From JBGOUV01 sp041477815 (GTDB lineage: Bacteria; Acidobacteriota; Terriglobia; Bryobacterales; JACQDG01): a DNA stretch of 28,617 nt. Position 1 is the first letter of the stretch. Each line of letters starts with the position of its first letter. Where the stretch lies: the NCBI GenBank assembly GCA_041477815.1, contig JBGOUV010000031.1, forward strand, positions 1-28,617, given 5' to 3'. The notes below the pieces were generated by a model that searched no databases, was not told where the DNA came from, and was given only the letters and a program-made list of their open reading frames with translations. The translations under genes were made by a program, and so were the position numbers. Shown here piece after piece: positions 8,161 to 15,855 of the stretch.

Positions 8161-10659
8161 CTACTTGGCGCTAACCAGGTTCGCAAAGACCCGGTACGCC
8201 CCCGGTACGCCGGCCGGAAGCTGCCGGAACCACGAGTAGCCCGTATAAATATATACGCCCTTGCCGTGGCGCGCGAACAGCGTCCCGCCCAGTTGGGACG
8301 GCTCGGCGGGGTCGTTCGAGGCCAACAGCGGCTGGTAGCGCTGGTCCCAGGCGCTCATGAAGTATAGGCCCCGCTCCTGGACCCAGCCTTCGAAATCGCG
8401 CGCGGTGATCGCGTTGGGACGCTGGAGCACCGGGTGGTCGGGGCTGGGAAACGTTACCGGGGCTTCTTCGACCGAGACGCGGTTGGAGGACGGGGTCAGA
8501 GGATAGGGGGCGAGCTGGGCGGCGCGGCTGGAGGTGTCGGCGTCGGGGCCGAAGCCGCCGGAGGTGTTGTATTGGACCAGCAGTGTGCCGCCGGCCGCGA
8601 CATAGTCGAGCAGGCGCCCGCGGGCGGCCAGCAGGTCGTCGCGGACGTTGAGGGCGCGGACGCCGGTGACGATGGCGTCGAAACGGCTGAGGTCGCCGGC
8701 GGAGAGGTCCTCCGGGCCCAGAAGTCGAACGGTGGCGCCAAGCTGTTCGAGGGCGCGGGGAACCTCGTCGCCGGCGCCCATGACGTAGCCGATACTCTTG
8801 GCCGTCATCCGGACATCGAAGCGCTCGGCGCGGACCCGGGCGGGCGGGAAGAGGGTCTGGGGAGGAATATGAGGATGGCGGATGGAGACTAGTCCTACTG
8901 AGACAGTAGAGCCGCCGGTGGCCGCGCGGGCGGTGATGTAGCCACTGCCCGTGGAAGCGGGAGGCGTCACCTGGAAAGCGACGGTGGTCTCGCGGTCGCG
9001 CCCGGGGAGGTCGAAGGAGGCGGCAGCGGGCGCGGCTTTCCACCCCGCGGGAAGGTCCAGCGAGACAGAGCCTTGCGCGGCGCCGGCATGGGAGGCGAGG
9101 CGCACCAACAGGCTCCGGGGACCGGGTTGCGGAAAAATCATCGCGGAGGTCGCGAACGACACCGAGACCGGCGGGACGATCTCGACCGACCGGCTTAGCT
9201 CGCCCTGCACCCGGTCCACCCAGCGGTAGCGCGCGGGGACCCGGAAGGGAAGCGCCAGGTCGGGGGCGGCCCGGAAGTGGAACGTGGCCGCCAGAACCGG
9301 CGGACTCTCCGGGAGGCCGATGCAGGCGCGATCCTTCACCACGTAGGAGTCGCCGGTGCGGGGCTCCCGCAGCCAGCAGGGTTGCGAGTAGGGAGTGCCG
9401 GGGGGGATGGTGACCTGGAGCCGGGACTGGCCGCCGGGAGCCTCGCCCTGGGCCACGCCGGTGATTTCGGTGCGCTCCCAGGCGAGCGCCGTGGAGACGT
9501 GGCCGAGGGCGGTGACGCCAATTGGAACTGTGGACCCCGGCGTTACATCCCACAGATTGGTAGAGGCTTCGAGCTGCAAACCGGCGGCCAGCTCGATGGC
9601 GTGGAGCAGCTCCGGGCGCTTCACTTCGATCCAAGGGTCGCGCAGAGCTTGCATCTCGCGCCAGGCCTCGAGCAGGACGGGCAGCAGGCGGTCGGGATGC
9701 CGGACATCGAACTCGGCGCGGGCGCGGCGCAGCAGGTCGCCCAGCCGGCCGGCCCCGTGGACGCGCCTCCAGGTCGTATCAATGCCGTCCAAAGGGTCCT
9801 TCCGCGCCGGGTCGCCGGCGACGTGCTGGAAGTACTGGCGCTGCGGTCCCTTGCGCTCGGCCGAGCCGAAGCCCTGGCTGGCGTGGCGGGTGCGGCTCTC
9901 TCCGGCGATCTCGGCGTAGGACTTGCCCAGCACAAAGTCGTACTGGCCGGCGTCTATTTCAAGGCCTTCGGTGGGGCCTCGAGGTGCGGCGTCTTCCTGC
10001 TGGCGGCCGAAGGTGAAGGTGTTCCAAATGAGGCGCCGGGCCTGCCAGGGCTGGAGTCCCTCGCTAATCTGCTCGGGGAACTGCTTAGGATCGGCGGCGG
10101 CGGAGAAAGCTGCCGGCGCTAGGTGGCCGGCGGCGGTATGGTGGCCGTGGCCGCTCGATCCGGTGGGATGCCACCGGCTGATGATCACGTCGGGGCGGAA
10201 TTGCCGGATGATACGCACGAAGTCGCCCAGGACCAGGTCGCGGTTCCACTTGGCGATGGCCTCCTCGGGGTTCTTGGAGAAGCCGAAGTCGAAGGCGCGG
10301 GTGAAGAACTGCTCGCCGCCGTCGATGCGGCGGGCCATGAGCAACTCCTGGGTCCGGATCAGGCCGAGGGCCTCGTACTGCTCCGTGCCTATGAGATTCT
10401 GGCCGCCTTCGCCCCGGGTGGCCGACAGATACCCGGTCCGCAGGTGGCGGCCGCGCGCGAAGTAGGCGATGACGGCGGTATTTTCGTCGTCGGGATGCGC
10501 GGCCACCATCAGGACGCTACCCAGGGTATTGAGGCGATCCAGGGTCTGGAGCAGTTCGGCCGTACCCCCCAGGGGGGTGCGCTCCGCCCCACCGGTCAGG
10601 GCGAAAATGAGCGGCAACAAGAATTTGGAAACGTGTTTCACCTTACAATAGTCCATCAT
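8161..10659 (-). CDS. Secreted PIG-L family deacetylase with C-terminal GATase-like domain
   Basis: An 832-residue exported protein. After a short N-terminal hydrophobic signal (SKFLLPLIFALTGGAE) comes a PIG-L/LmbE zinc hydrolase domain: VAAHPDDEN (His55, Asp57, Asp58) and SGHGHH (His171-His174). These are the metal ligands and catalytic Asp of N-acetylglucosamine-type deacetylases. A middle beta-rich region (about 370-600, NEW3-like with LDLPAGWKAAP) is followed by a class I glutamine amidotransferase-like Rossmann domain (about 620-832: IGYVMGAGDEVPRALEQL, FDAIVTGVRALNVRDDLL, LDYVAAGGTLLVQYN). By architecture it acts on extracellular N-acetylated glycans or glycosides; the substrate is not determinable. 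Start MMDYC is uncertain: ATG 10659, ATG 10656 or GTG 10641 would all precede the signal. It is probably cotranscribed with the TIR protein and divergent from the patatin-like gene over a 17-base gap. Confidence 0.88.
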   Translation of the reverse strand: MMDYCKVKHVSKFLLPLIFALTGGAERTPLGGTAELLQTLDRLNTLGSVLMVAAHPDDENTAVIAYFARGRHLRTGYLSATRGEGGQNLIGTEQYEALGLIRTQELLMARRIDGGEQFFTRAFDFGFSKNPEEAIAKWNRDLVLGDFVRIIRQFRPDVIISRWHPTGSSGHGHHTAAGHLAPAAFSAAADPKQFPEQISEGLQPWQARRLIWNTFTFGRQQEDAAPRGPTEGLEIDAGQYDFVLGKSYAEIAGESRTRHASQGFGSAERKGPQRQYFQHVAGDPARKDPLDGIDTTWRRVHGAGRLGDLLRRARAEFDVRHPDRLLPVLLEAWREMQALRDPWIEVKRPELLHAIELAAGLQLEASTNLWDVTPGSTVPIGVTALGHVSTALAWERTEITGVAQGEAPGGQSRLQVTIPPGTPYSQPCWLREPRTGDSYVVKDRACIGLPESPPVLAATFHFRAAPDLALPFRVPARYRWVDRVQGELSRSVEIVPPVSVSFATSAMIFPQPGPRSLLVRLASHAGAAQGSVSLDLPAGWKAAPAAASFDLPGRDRETTVAFQVTPPASTGSGYITARAATGGSTVSVGLVSIRHPHIPPQTLFPPARVRAERFDVRMTAKSIGYVMGAGDEVPRALEQLGATVRLLGPEDLSAGDLSRFDAIVTGVRALNVRDDLLAARGRLLDYVAAGGTLLVQYNTSGGFGPDADTSSRAAQLAPYPLTPSSNRVSVEEAPVTFPSPDHPVLQRPNAITARDFEGWVQERGLYFMSAWDQRYQPLLASNDPAEPSQLGGTLFARHGKGVYIYTGYSWFRQLPAGVPGAYRVFANLVSAK

Positions 10660-10669
10660 GACAGAAGGG
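10644..10669 (+). promoter_or_regulatory. Candidate -10 box and Shine-Dalgarno of the patatin-like gene
   Basis: TACAAT at 10644-10649 is a -10-like hexamer lying inside the 5' end of the divergent PIG-L gene. AGAAGGGA at 10662-10669 is a good ribosome-binding site 7 bases before ATG 10677 and supports that start. No -35 hexamer at normal spacing is evident; TTGGAA at 10625 is 13 bases away, which is too close. Confidence 0.45.
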
Positions 10670-10676
10670 ACTCGTA

Positions 10677-11588
10677 ATGTGGAGAAGGTGGCGCCAATCG
10701 GTTCGTGAGTGGGCCTACCGGGGCCGTCGGCCGGCGCGACAGGTGCGGATCGGCGTGGCCCTCGGCGGCGGCTTCGCCCGGGTCATGACCCACGTGGGCG
10801 TTCTCCAGGTTCTCGAGGAGAACCACATCCCGGTCTACGCCATCACCGGCATCAGCTCCGGGGCGATTATCGCCGCCGCGTACGCGGCCGGCAGCACCAT
10901 CGAGGAGATCAAGTCCACCGGGGCGGTAACTACCTTCTCCAGCTACGCGCGCTGGACGCTGTCCAAGCTGGGCCTGGCCGTCAACGATCGCATGACGACC
11001 TACCTGCAGAAGATCCTGCTGCACCGGCGGTTCGAGAACATGCGGATGCCCCTCGGCGTGGTGGCCACGGACCTGACTACCGGCCAGCCGGTGCTGTTCC
11101 ACGGCTCGGGCGACGTGATCAACCCCATCCGGGCCACGTGCGCTTATCCCGGTCTCTTCCTGCCCGTGGAAATCGGCGGCCGCTGGCTGGTGGATGGCGG
11201 CATCTCGCTGAACGTGCCGGTGGAGGCCGCGGCCGAACTGGGGGCGACGCACGTCCTGGCCGTCTACCTGCGCACCGCTCCGGACGACGGCTCTCCGGAC
11301 AATATCTTCCAGTTGGTGAGCCGCTGCTTCGCCATCATGCAGGACCGCTTGGGGATGGACTGGGAGCACGTTCCGCACCTGGTCCTGGAGCCTGACGTGA
11401 CCCCGTTCGAGTGGGACGATTTTGACCGCGTGCCGGAGATGGTCGAGGCCGGGCGGCAGGCGGCCTTGGCCGCGCTGCCGCAGATTCGGGGGTGGCTGGC
11501 GCAACCCAGTCCCTCACGGTCGCGGCGGGCTGCCCTCACTCCTCCCGCAGAATCTCCAGCGGCTTCCGTCCCAACAACGGGAAGCTGA
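10677..11588 (+). CDS. Patatin-like phospholipase (RssA-like)
   Basis: A 303-residue predicted serine acyl hydrolase of the patatin/RssA class. The oxyanion-hole glycine loop VALGGGFARVMTHVGVL is at about 24-40, the nucleophile elbow GISSGAI at about 59-65 (catalytic Ser), and the catalytic Asp in LVDGGISLNVPV near 177. There is no signal peptide, so it is probably cytoplasmic or membrane-peripheral, acting on phospholipid or acylglycerol. The last about 18 codons overlap the convergent YbbP-like gene (11536-11588) and read as a low-complexity Ala/Pro/Ser tail, probably dispensable. The start is supported by AGAAGGGA just upstream. Length fits stand-alone bacterial RssA/YchK-type proteins. 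There is no CBASS cyclase or sensor next to it, so I do not call it an immune effector. Confidence 0.88.
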   Translation: MWRRWRQSVREWAYRGRRPARQVRIGVALGGGFARVMTHVGVLQVLEENHIPVYAITGISSGAIIAAAYAAGSTIEEIKSTGAVTTFSSYARWTLSKLGLAVNDRMTTYLQKILLHRRFENMRMPLGVVATDLTTGQPVLFHGSGDVINPIRATCAYPGLFLPVEIGGRWLVDGGISLNVPVEAAAELGATHVLAVYLRTAPDDGSPDNIFQLVSRCFAIMQDRLGMDWEHVPHLVLEPDVTPFEWDDFDRVPEMVEAGRQAALAALPQIRGWLAQPSPSRSRRAALTPPAESPAASVPTTGS

Positions 11589-14055
11589 CCACCCAGCCGG
11601 CGAAGTTGGCCAGGGCGGCCGTGGCCACGACCGCCGCCGCGCTGGCCGTCCAGTGGACGTCGAGCCGGGCGTCCAGCAGCCGCCGCAGCAGGATGGTGGA
11701 CAAGCCGTAGGCCAGCAGGCTGCCTATCAGGCCGGCCACCGCGCCCAGGATCAGGAACTCCACCGAGAAGATGCGGGCCACCCGCCCGCGCGTGGCGCCC
11801 AGGGTCTTGAGGATGGTCACTTCGCGGAGCCGGCGGAACCGGGTTCCGGCCACACCGGCGGCCAGAATAATTACGCCGCCGAGGATGGCGAAGGCGGAGA
11901 TGAAACGGATCACCAGCGCGATCTGGTCGATCACCTGTTGTACGATCTCGAAGACGTCGGCGGCGTTGATGACGGTCACGGTCGGAAAGCGATCGAAAAT
12001 GGCCTTCTGGAGAGCCGGCACGTCGCGGGCGCGGACGCGGGCGAGTCCCACATAGGCGGAGGGCAGGCCTTCGAGCGCTCCGGGACTGAAGATCAGCTCC
12101 AGCTCCGCCCGGTGGATCGCCACTACGCGGGCGCGGATCAGGCGGCCCGCGGCCTGCCACTCGATCTCGCCGCCCACCCGCAGCCCCAGCACTTCGGCGG
12201 CGTTGTTATCGACCGAGACCTCCGGGGACGCCGGCCGGCCCTGCCACCAGGCGCCTTGCGTCACCACCACCCCTTTGGGCGGACGCTCGAACCAGGTGGC
12301 CGTACGGTTGTCCTGGAAACGCCGGCCCCACCCGTGCAGCACGAGCTGCTCGATGGGAGTTCCGTTGACGCTGCGCAGGCGGCCCGAGATCTGGGGCGCG
12401 GGCGCGGGGAACTCCAGCACGCCGGGATGGGCCCGCACGATGGCCACCAGGGCGTCTCGCTCCCGCGCGGTGATGTTGAGGAAGAACACGTTGGGGCGGT
12501 CGGGCGGCGCGCTGCGAACCATCTCGGCCAGTACCGAGCTCTGCAGCAGGTACACCGTAAGAGTGAAGGTAACCCCGATACCCATAGCGACCAGCGCCGC
12601 GCCGGAGTGGCTGCCCGGCCTGTGGAGATTGGCAATGCCATGCCGGATGGCGACCGGCAGCCGCCAGGGAAGGAGCCGGGGGATGGAGCGCAGCAGCCGC
12701 AGCAGCGCCCAGGCGACGGCGCTGAGCGCGGCCAGGGACACCACCACACCGCCCAGGAATACGCCCCCCACGCGCCACGATCCGGCCAGAAACGCGGCGA
12801 TCGCGCCCAAGCCGGCCAGGATCACCGCGCCCGCCGCCAGCGACGGCCCGGCCTGTCGCAACCGGTCCGCCCAGGGGGGACGCGAGGCGGCCATCTCGCG
12901 CCGGAAAATATCAGCCGGCCGGATCCGGCGGATGGCTAGCAGCGGCGGCAGCGTGAACAGCAGTGCCGTCAGGACCCCCACTCCCAGACCCTCCAGGCTG
13001 GCCGGCGACGCCCAGTCGATCTTGACCGGCAGGGTGAAGTAGCCGCGGATCAAGCGCGGGAACACCGCCTGCACCAGGATTCCCAGGGCGATCCCCAGGA
13101 GGCTGCCGGCCAGTCCGAGGCCCACGGCCTGTACGAGGTAGATCCGCATCACCTGGCCGGATCGCGCTCCCACGCACTTGAGGATGGCGATCGAATCCAG
13201 CCGTTGTTGCAAGTGGCTGTGGAGGGCCGTACCGACTCCCAGCCCGCCGATGACGAGGGCAATCAGACCCACCAGGCTAAGGAAGGTGGTGGAGCGCTCC
13301 AGGCCGCGGGTGATGGTGGGATAAGGTTCGCGGTAGTCGGCAATGCGGGCGATGCCCCGGAAGACTCCCTCCAACTCGGCGCGGACGGCGTCGACCGGAG
13401 GCGTGGCCGGCCCCAGGCGCAGCAACAGCCGGTACGAGGCCCGGCTCCCGAAGCGCATCAACCCGGTGCGGGCCAGACCCTCGCGGCTCATCAGGACGCG
13501 GGGACCGACGTTGAGGGTGCCGGTCATGCGGTCGGGCTCCTGGCGCACCACGCCGGCGATCCGGAAATCGGCCTCGCCCAGGCGCACGTTCTCACCCGTC
13601 CGCGTGCCCAGGCGGAGCAGCAGGTCTTCGGATACGGCGATGGTGGAAGCGGTAAGGGCCTGGGCCAGGGTTGCGGCCGGCTCGAGCACCAGCTTGCCGT
13701 AGAAGGGATAGACCTGGGGGTCCACCGCCTTGATCGAGACCATCACCGGATAGGGAACCTGGCCGGCGCCCATCATGGAGACGGTCTCAGTAAGCTGTGT
13801 AGTGACCACGCCGCGTCCGGCGAGGCTGTCGATAACGCGCTGCTGCTCGGGAGAATAGGCCTGGAAGCTGCGGACCGAGAGGTCGGCGGCCATCAGGGTG
13901 CGGGCCTCGTTGAGCAGCGCCACGCGAAACGCGCGGCTGAAGCCCCGCACGCCGGTGAGGGCGCCCACGCCCGCCGCCACCGCCAGGATAACGAACAGAA
14001 ACTTGCCGGTCGCAGCGTGGGCCTCACGCCAGGCCAGGCGCAGGGCCAGCCTCAC
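11536..14055 (-). CDS. ybbP: YbbP-like ABC transporter permease (two FtsX domains)
   Basis: An 839-residue inner-membrane permease of the MacB/LolCE superfamily in the large YbbP form. It has an N-terminal span (FLFVILAVAAGVGALTGV), an extracytoplasmic domain (MAADLSVRS, AVDPQVYPFYGKL), and a first FtsX bundle with ALVIGGLGVGTALHSHL and DSIAILKCVGARSGQVMRIY. A second half repeats the plan: PNVFFLNITARERD, FSPGALEGLPSAYV, then LREVTILKTLGATRGRVARIF. The paired ILK(C/T)xGA loops are the cytoplasmic coupling helices. Length and order match E. coli YbbP (about 804 residues). The start is GTG 14055, overlapping the ATPase stop as GTGA. It likely extracts or exports lipids or lipophilic molecules, with TesA encoded divergently. 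It overlaps the patatin-like gene tail to tail by 53 bases. Confidence 0.9.
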   Translation of the reverse strand: MRLALRLAWREAHAATGKFLFVILAVAAGVGALTGVRGFSRAFRVALLNEARTLMAADLSVRSFQAYSPEQQRVIDSLAGRGVVTTQLTETVSMMGAGQVPYPVMVSIKAVDPQVYPFYGKLVLEPAATLAQALTASTIAVSEDLLLRLGTRTGENVRLGEADFRIAGVVRQEPDRMTGTLNVGPRVLMSREGLARTGLMRFGSRASYRLLLRLGPATPPVDAVRAELEGVFRGIARIADYREPYPTITRGLERSTTFLSLVGLIALVIGGLGVGTALHSHLQQRLDSIAILKCVGARSGQVMRIYLVQAVGLGLAGSLLGIALGILVQAVFPRLIRGYFTLPVKIDWASPASLEGLGVGVLTALLFTLPPLLAIRRIRPADIFRREMAASRPPWADRLRQAGPSLAAGAVILAGLGAIAAFLAGSWRVGGVFLGGVVVSLAALSAVAWALLRLLRSIPRLLPWRLPVAIRHGIANLHRPGSHSGAALVAMGIGVTFTLTVYLLQSSVLAEMVRSAPPDRPNVFFLNITARERDALVAIVRAHPGVLEFPAPAPQISGRLRSVNGTPIEQLVLHGWGRRFQDNRTATWFERPPKGVVVTQGAWWQGRPASPEVSVDNNAAEVLGLRVGGEIEWQAAGRLIRARVVAIHRAELELIFSPGALEGLPSAYVGLARVRARDVPALQKAIFDRFPTVTVINAADVFEIVQQVIDQIALVIRFISAFAILGGVIILAAGVAGTRFRRLREVTILKTLGATRGRVARIFSVEFLILGAVAGLIGSLLAYGLSTILLRRLLDARLDVHWTASAAAVVATAALANFAGWVVSFPLLGRKPLEILREE

Positions 14056-14747
14056 CGGCGTACCTCATCGGCGACGATGCGCCCGTCGCGCAGCAGGATC
14101 TGGCGGTCGGCGTTGGCGGCCAGTTCCTGGTCGTGGGTAACGAGCAGGAGCGTGGTGCCCTGCTCGCGGTTCAACTGCAGCAGCAACTCGAGCACGTGGT
14201 GGCCGTTGGCGGTGTCCAGGTTCCCGGTGGGCTCGTCGGCCAGCAGCAGCGGCGGGCGGGTCATAAAGGCGCGCGCCAGCGCCACGCGCTGCTGCTCGCC
14301 CCCCGAGAGCTGCACCGGATAGTGATGGCCCCGCTCGCCCAGGCCGACCGCCCCGAGCAGCGTACGGGCGCGCGCCAGACCTCCCGCGCCGTCACCCAGC
14401 AGCTCGGCCGGAAGCAGGACGTTCTCCTCCGCGGTCAGGGTAGGTATCAAGTGGTAACTCTGAAAGACAAACCCGATCTTGCGGCCGCGCACCACCGCCA
14501 ACTGGTCCTCGCCGAGGCCGGTAATCTCCTGCCCGTCGATCAGGATGCGCCCGCTGGTCGGAGTGTCGAGACCGGCCAGCAGTCCCAACAAGGTGCTCTT
14601 GCCCGAGCCCGAAGGCCCCAGGATCGCCACGTACTGGCCACGCGGAACCACCAGGTCGATGCCCCGCAGGATCTCGACCCGGCTGGTGCCGCTGGACAGG
14701 GCTTTGGTGAGGTTACTTACTTCCAGGATTGAGATCGGGGGCGTCAA
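14052..14747 (-). CDS. ybbA: YbbA/LolD-like ABC transporter ATP-binding protein
   Basis: A 231-residue nucleotide-binding subunit of the MacB/LolD/YbbA group. Walker A is GPSGSGKST (Lys50), Q-loop Gln96 (FVFQSYHLIPTLTAEEN), signature QLSGGEQQRVALARA (147-), Walker B LLLADEPTGNLD (Glu172) and H-loop His205 (LVTHDQELA). It powers the permease encoded directly downstream with a GTGA overlap. The only sensible start is TTG 14747 (TTG ACG CCC); no ATG or GTG occurs before the conserved fold and no Shine-Dalgarno is seen. A CATAAT box (14758-14753 on this strand) sits just ahead of it, consistent with a leaderless or nearly leaderless message. Divergent from tesA across 18 bases. Confidence 0.93.
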   Translation of the reverse strand: MTPPISILEVSNLTKALSSGTSRVEILRGIDLVVPRGQYVAILGPSGSGKSTLLGLLAGLDTPTSGRILIDGQEITGLGEDQLAVVRGRKIGFVFQSYHLIPTLTAEENVLLPAELLGDGAGGLARARTLLGAVGLGERGHHYPVQLSGGEQQRVALARAFMTRPPLLLADEPTGNLDTANGHHVLELLLQLNREQGTTLLLVTHDQELAANADRQILLRDGRIVADEVRR

Positions 14748-14757
14748 CTATTATTAT
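14729..14757 (+). promoter_or_regulatory. Sigma70-type promoter of tesA
   Basis: TTGAGA (14729-14734), a 17-base spacer, then TATTAT (14752-14757). This is the best -35/-10 pair in the window. The predicted start of transcription is about 14764, only 2 bases before ATG 14766, so the tesA transcript would have almost no leader. The -35 box lies inside the ybbA-like coding sequence, so the divergent operons share one compact control region. Confidence 0.6.
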
Positions 14758-14765
14758 GGCATGGC

Positions 14766-15419
14766 ATGCGGAGGTGGTTAGTCGCGGCAGCCGTGTGGGC
14801 GGTTTCGTGCGGGTCGCCGCAGCCCGCCCCGCTGCCGGCGCCGGTGAAGACGAAGCCGGCGCCTCCGGCGGATGACCGGCCGGTGATCGTCGCTTTCGGC
14901 GACAGCCTCACCGCCGGACCGGGCGTCGAGCCCGACCAGAATTATCCGGCGCTCCTGCAGCGGAGGCTCGACGCCGCCGGACACCGGTACCGCGTAGTGA
15001 ATCTCGGGGTCAGCGGCGACACCACCGGCGGCGGCCTGGCGCGCCTCGACGACGCGCTCGCCCTGAAGCCCCGCATCGCGATCGTGGAGCTCGGCGCCAA
15101 TGACGGCCTGCGCGGGATGCCGGTGGAGACCACGCGCGCCAACCTGGAGCAAATCGTGCAGGGATTCGAGCAGGCCGGAGTCCGCGTGATCCTGGCCGGC
15201 ATGACGCTGCCGCCCAACTATGGAGCCGCGTACGTGGGCGCGTTCGAGAAGGTCTTCGTCGACCTGGCTCGCCAGTACCAGACGGCGCGCATTCCCTTCT
15301 TCCTCGAGGGCGTCGCCGCCGTTCCGGCCCTGCTGCTGGGCGACGGCCTGCACCCCAACGCCGCGGGCTACCAGATCGTCGCCGGCAACGTGCTGCAGGC
15401 GCTGGAGCCGCTGCTGTGA
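14766..15419 (+). CDS. tesA: TesA-like SGNH/GDSL esterase, likely lipoprotein
   Basis: A 217-residue SGNH hydrolase (arylesterase / lysophospholipase / acyl-thioesterase type). Block I is FGDSLTAGPG with catalytic Ser47, block II GVSGDTTGGG with Gly84, block III GANDG with Asn112, and block V GDGLHPNAAG with Asp193 and His196; all four blocks are intact. The N-terminus MRRWLVAAAVWAVSCGSPQP followed by a Pro/Ala linker looks like a lipoprotein signal with Cys15 as the lipidated residue, though Ala at -3 is not canonical. E. coli TesA is instead a soluble periplasmic enzyme. It is divergent from the YbbA/YbbP-like transporter as in E. coli, supporting a joint role in envelope lipid handling. 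Other start: ATG 14756 is out of frame. Confidence 0.92.
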   Translation: MRRWLVAAAVWAVSCGSPQPAPLPAPVKTKPAPPADDRPVIVAFGDSLTAGPGVEPDQNYPALLQRRLDAAGHRYRVVNLGVSGDTTGGGLARLDDALALKPRIAIVELGANDGLRGMPVETTRANLEQIVQGFEQAGVRVILAGMTLPPNYGAAYVGAFEKVFVDLARQYQTARIPFFLEGVAAVPALLLGDGLHPNAAGYQIVAGNVLQALEPLL

Positions 15420-15571
15420 GACGTTTCGCGATCCTGCCCACGGAATTGCTCGCCGTACGCGGCCGGAGCGCCGAAGCCCGCGCACAGGGGCAGGAGCTTC
15501 TCCGCGTAAGACCCCGCACCGGCCTCCAACAGAAGGCCCGCCGGGGTCCGGACACCGCACCGCGACCGTAA
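15416..15571 (+). CDS. Possible 51-codon ORF overlapping the tesA stop
   Basis: GTG 15416 overlaps the tesA stop as GTGA and opens a 51-codon frame ending at TAA 15569. The product would begin MRRFAILPTELLAVRGRS and is Arg/Ala-rich with no recognisable domain. The opposite strand is also open here, as is common in this GC-rich DNA, so the frame may be accidental. It is reported only because of the coupling-type overlap. Confidence 0.18.
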   Translation: MRRFAILPTELLAVRGRSAEARAQGQELLRVRPRTGLQQKARRGPDTAPRP

Positions 15572-15855
15572 GTACCTACGTAGTCGGATGCGTGCTGAAA
15601 CTGGCAGAATATTTTTCGCGATGCGCATTTGCACCAATGTTTACAGGCCTGCGGGGGCTTCCGGCTCGTCCGGGTTAGGGAACGGAGGGCGGGAGCAGCG
15701 AAGGATGCTCTCCGTTGAAGACGCGGCGAAGAACCGGCGAAAAATACCCGGCCGTACCGGCCGTCTTCATCACTTTTGGTGGGCCGCAGGCCAAGGGGCA
15801 CTCCCTTGGAGTCGCGGTTCGGTGCTAACCTGTAGGGCGAGGGGGGAACCGACCC
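15572..15855 (+). other. Noncoding stretch with three hairpins upstream of the SelA-like gene
   Basis: No convincing gene is present. Three inverted repeats occur close together. The first pairs AACGGAG (15681-15687) with CTCCGTT (15710-15716) and is extended by AGCA (15694-15697) with TGCT (15706-15709), leaving a 6-base bulge. The second is CGGCCG-TAC-CGGCCG (15749-15763). The third is CCAAGGG-GCACT-CCCTTGG (15791-15809). None is followed by a T-run that would make an intrinsic terminator. They could form a structured 5' leader, a small RNA or operator sites. An 8-base palindrome, CTACGTAG, lies near 15578. Confidence 0.4.

Noticed and set aside
6654..8174. 506-codon plus-strand open frame opposite the TIR-FGE gene, and 428-505-codon frames opposite the SelA-like and YbbP-like genes
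   Set aside because: Products consist of typical antisense composition without domains; the opposite strands carry complete recognisable proteins.
6597..11588. A CBASS- or Thoeris-like defence island formed by the TIR protein and the patatin-like lipase
   Set aside because: The two are on opposite strands with a large PIG-L gene between, and no cyclase, ThsA/SLOG or HORMA/TRIP13 partner is present.
15749..15780. CGGCCG-TAC-CGGCCG hairpin as an intrinsic terminator for tesA
   Set aside because: The following bases (TCTTCATCACTTTTGG) do not form a proper U-tract directly after the stem.
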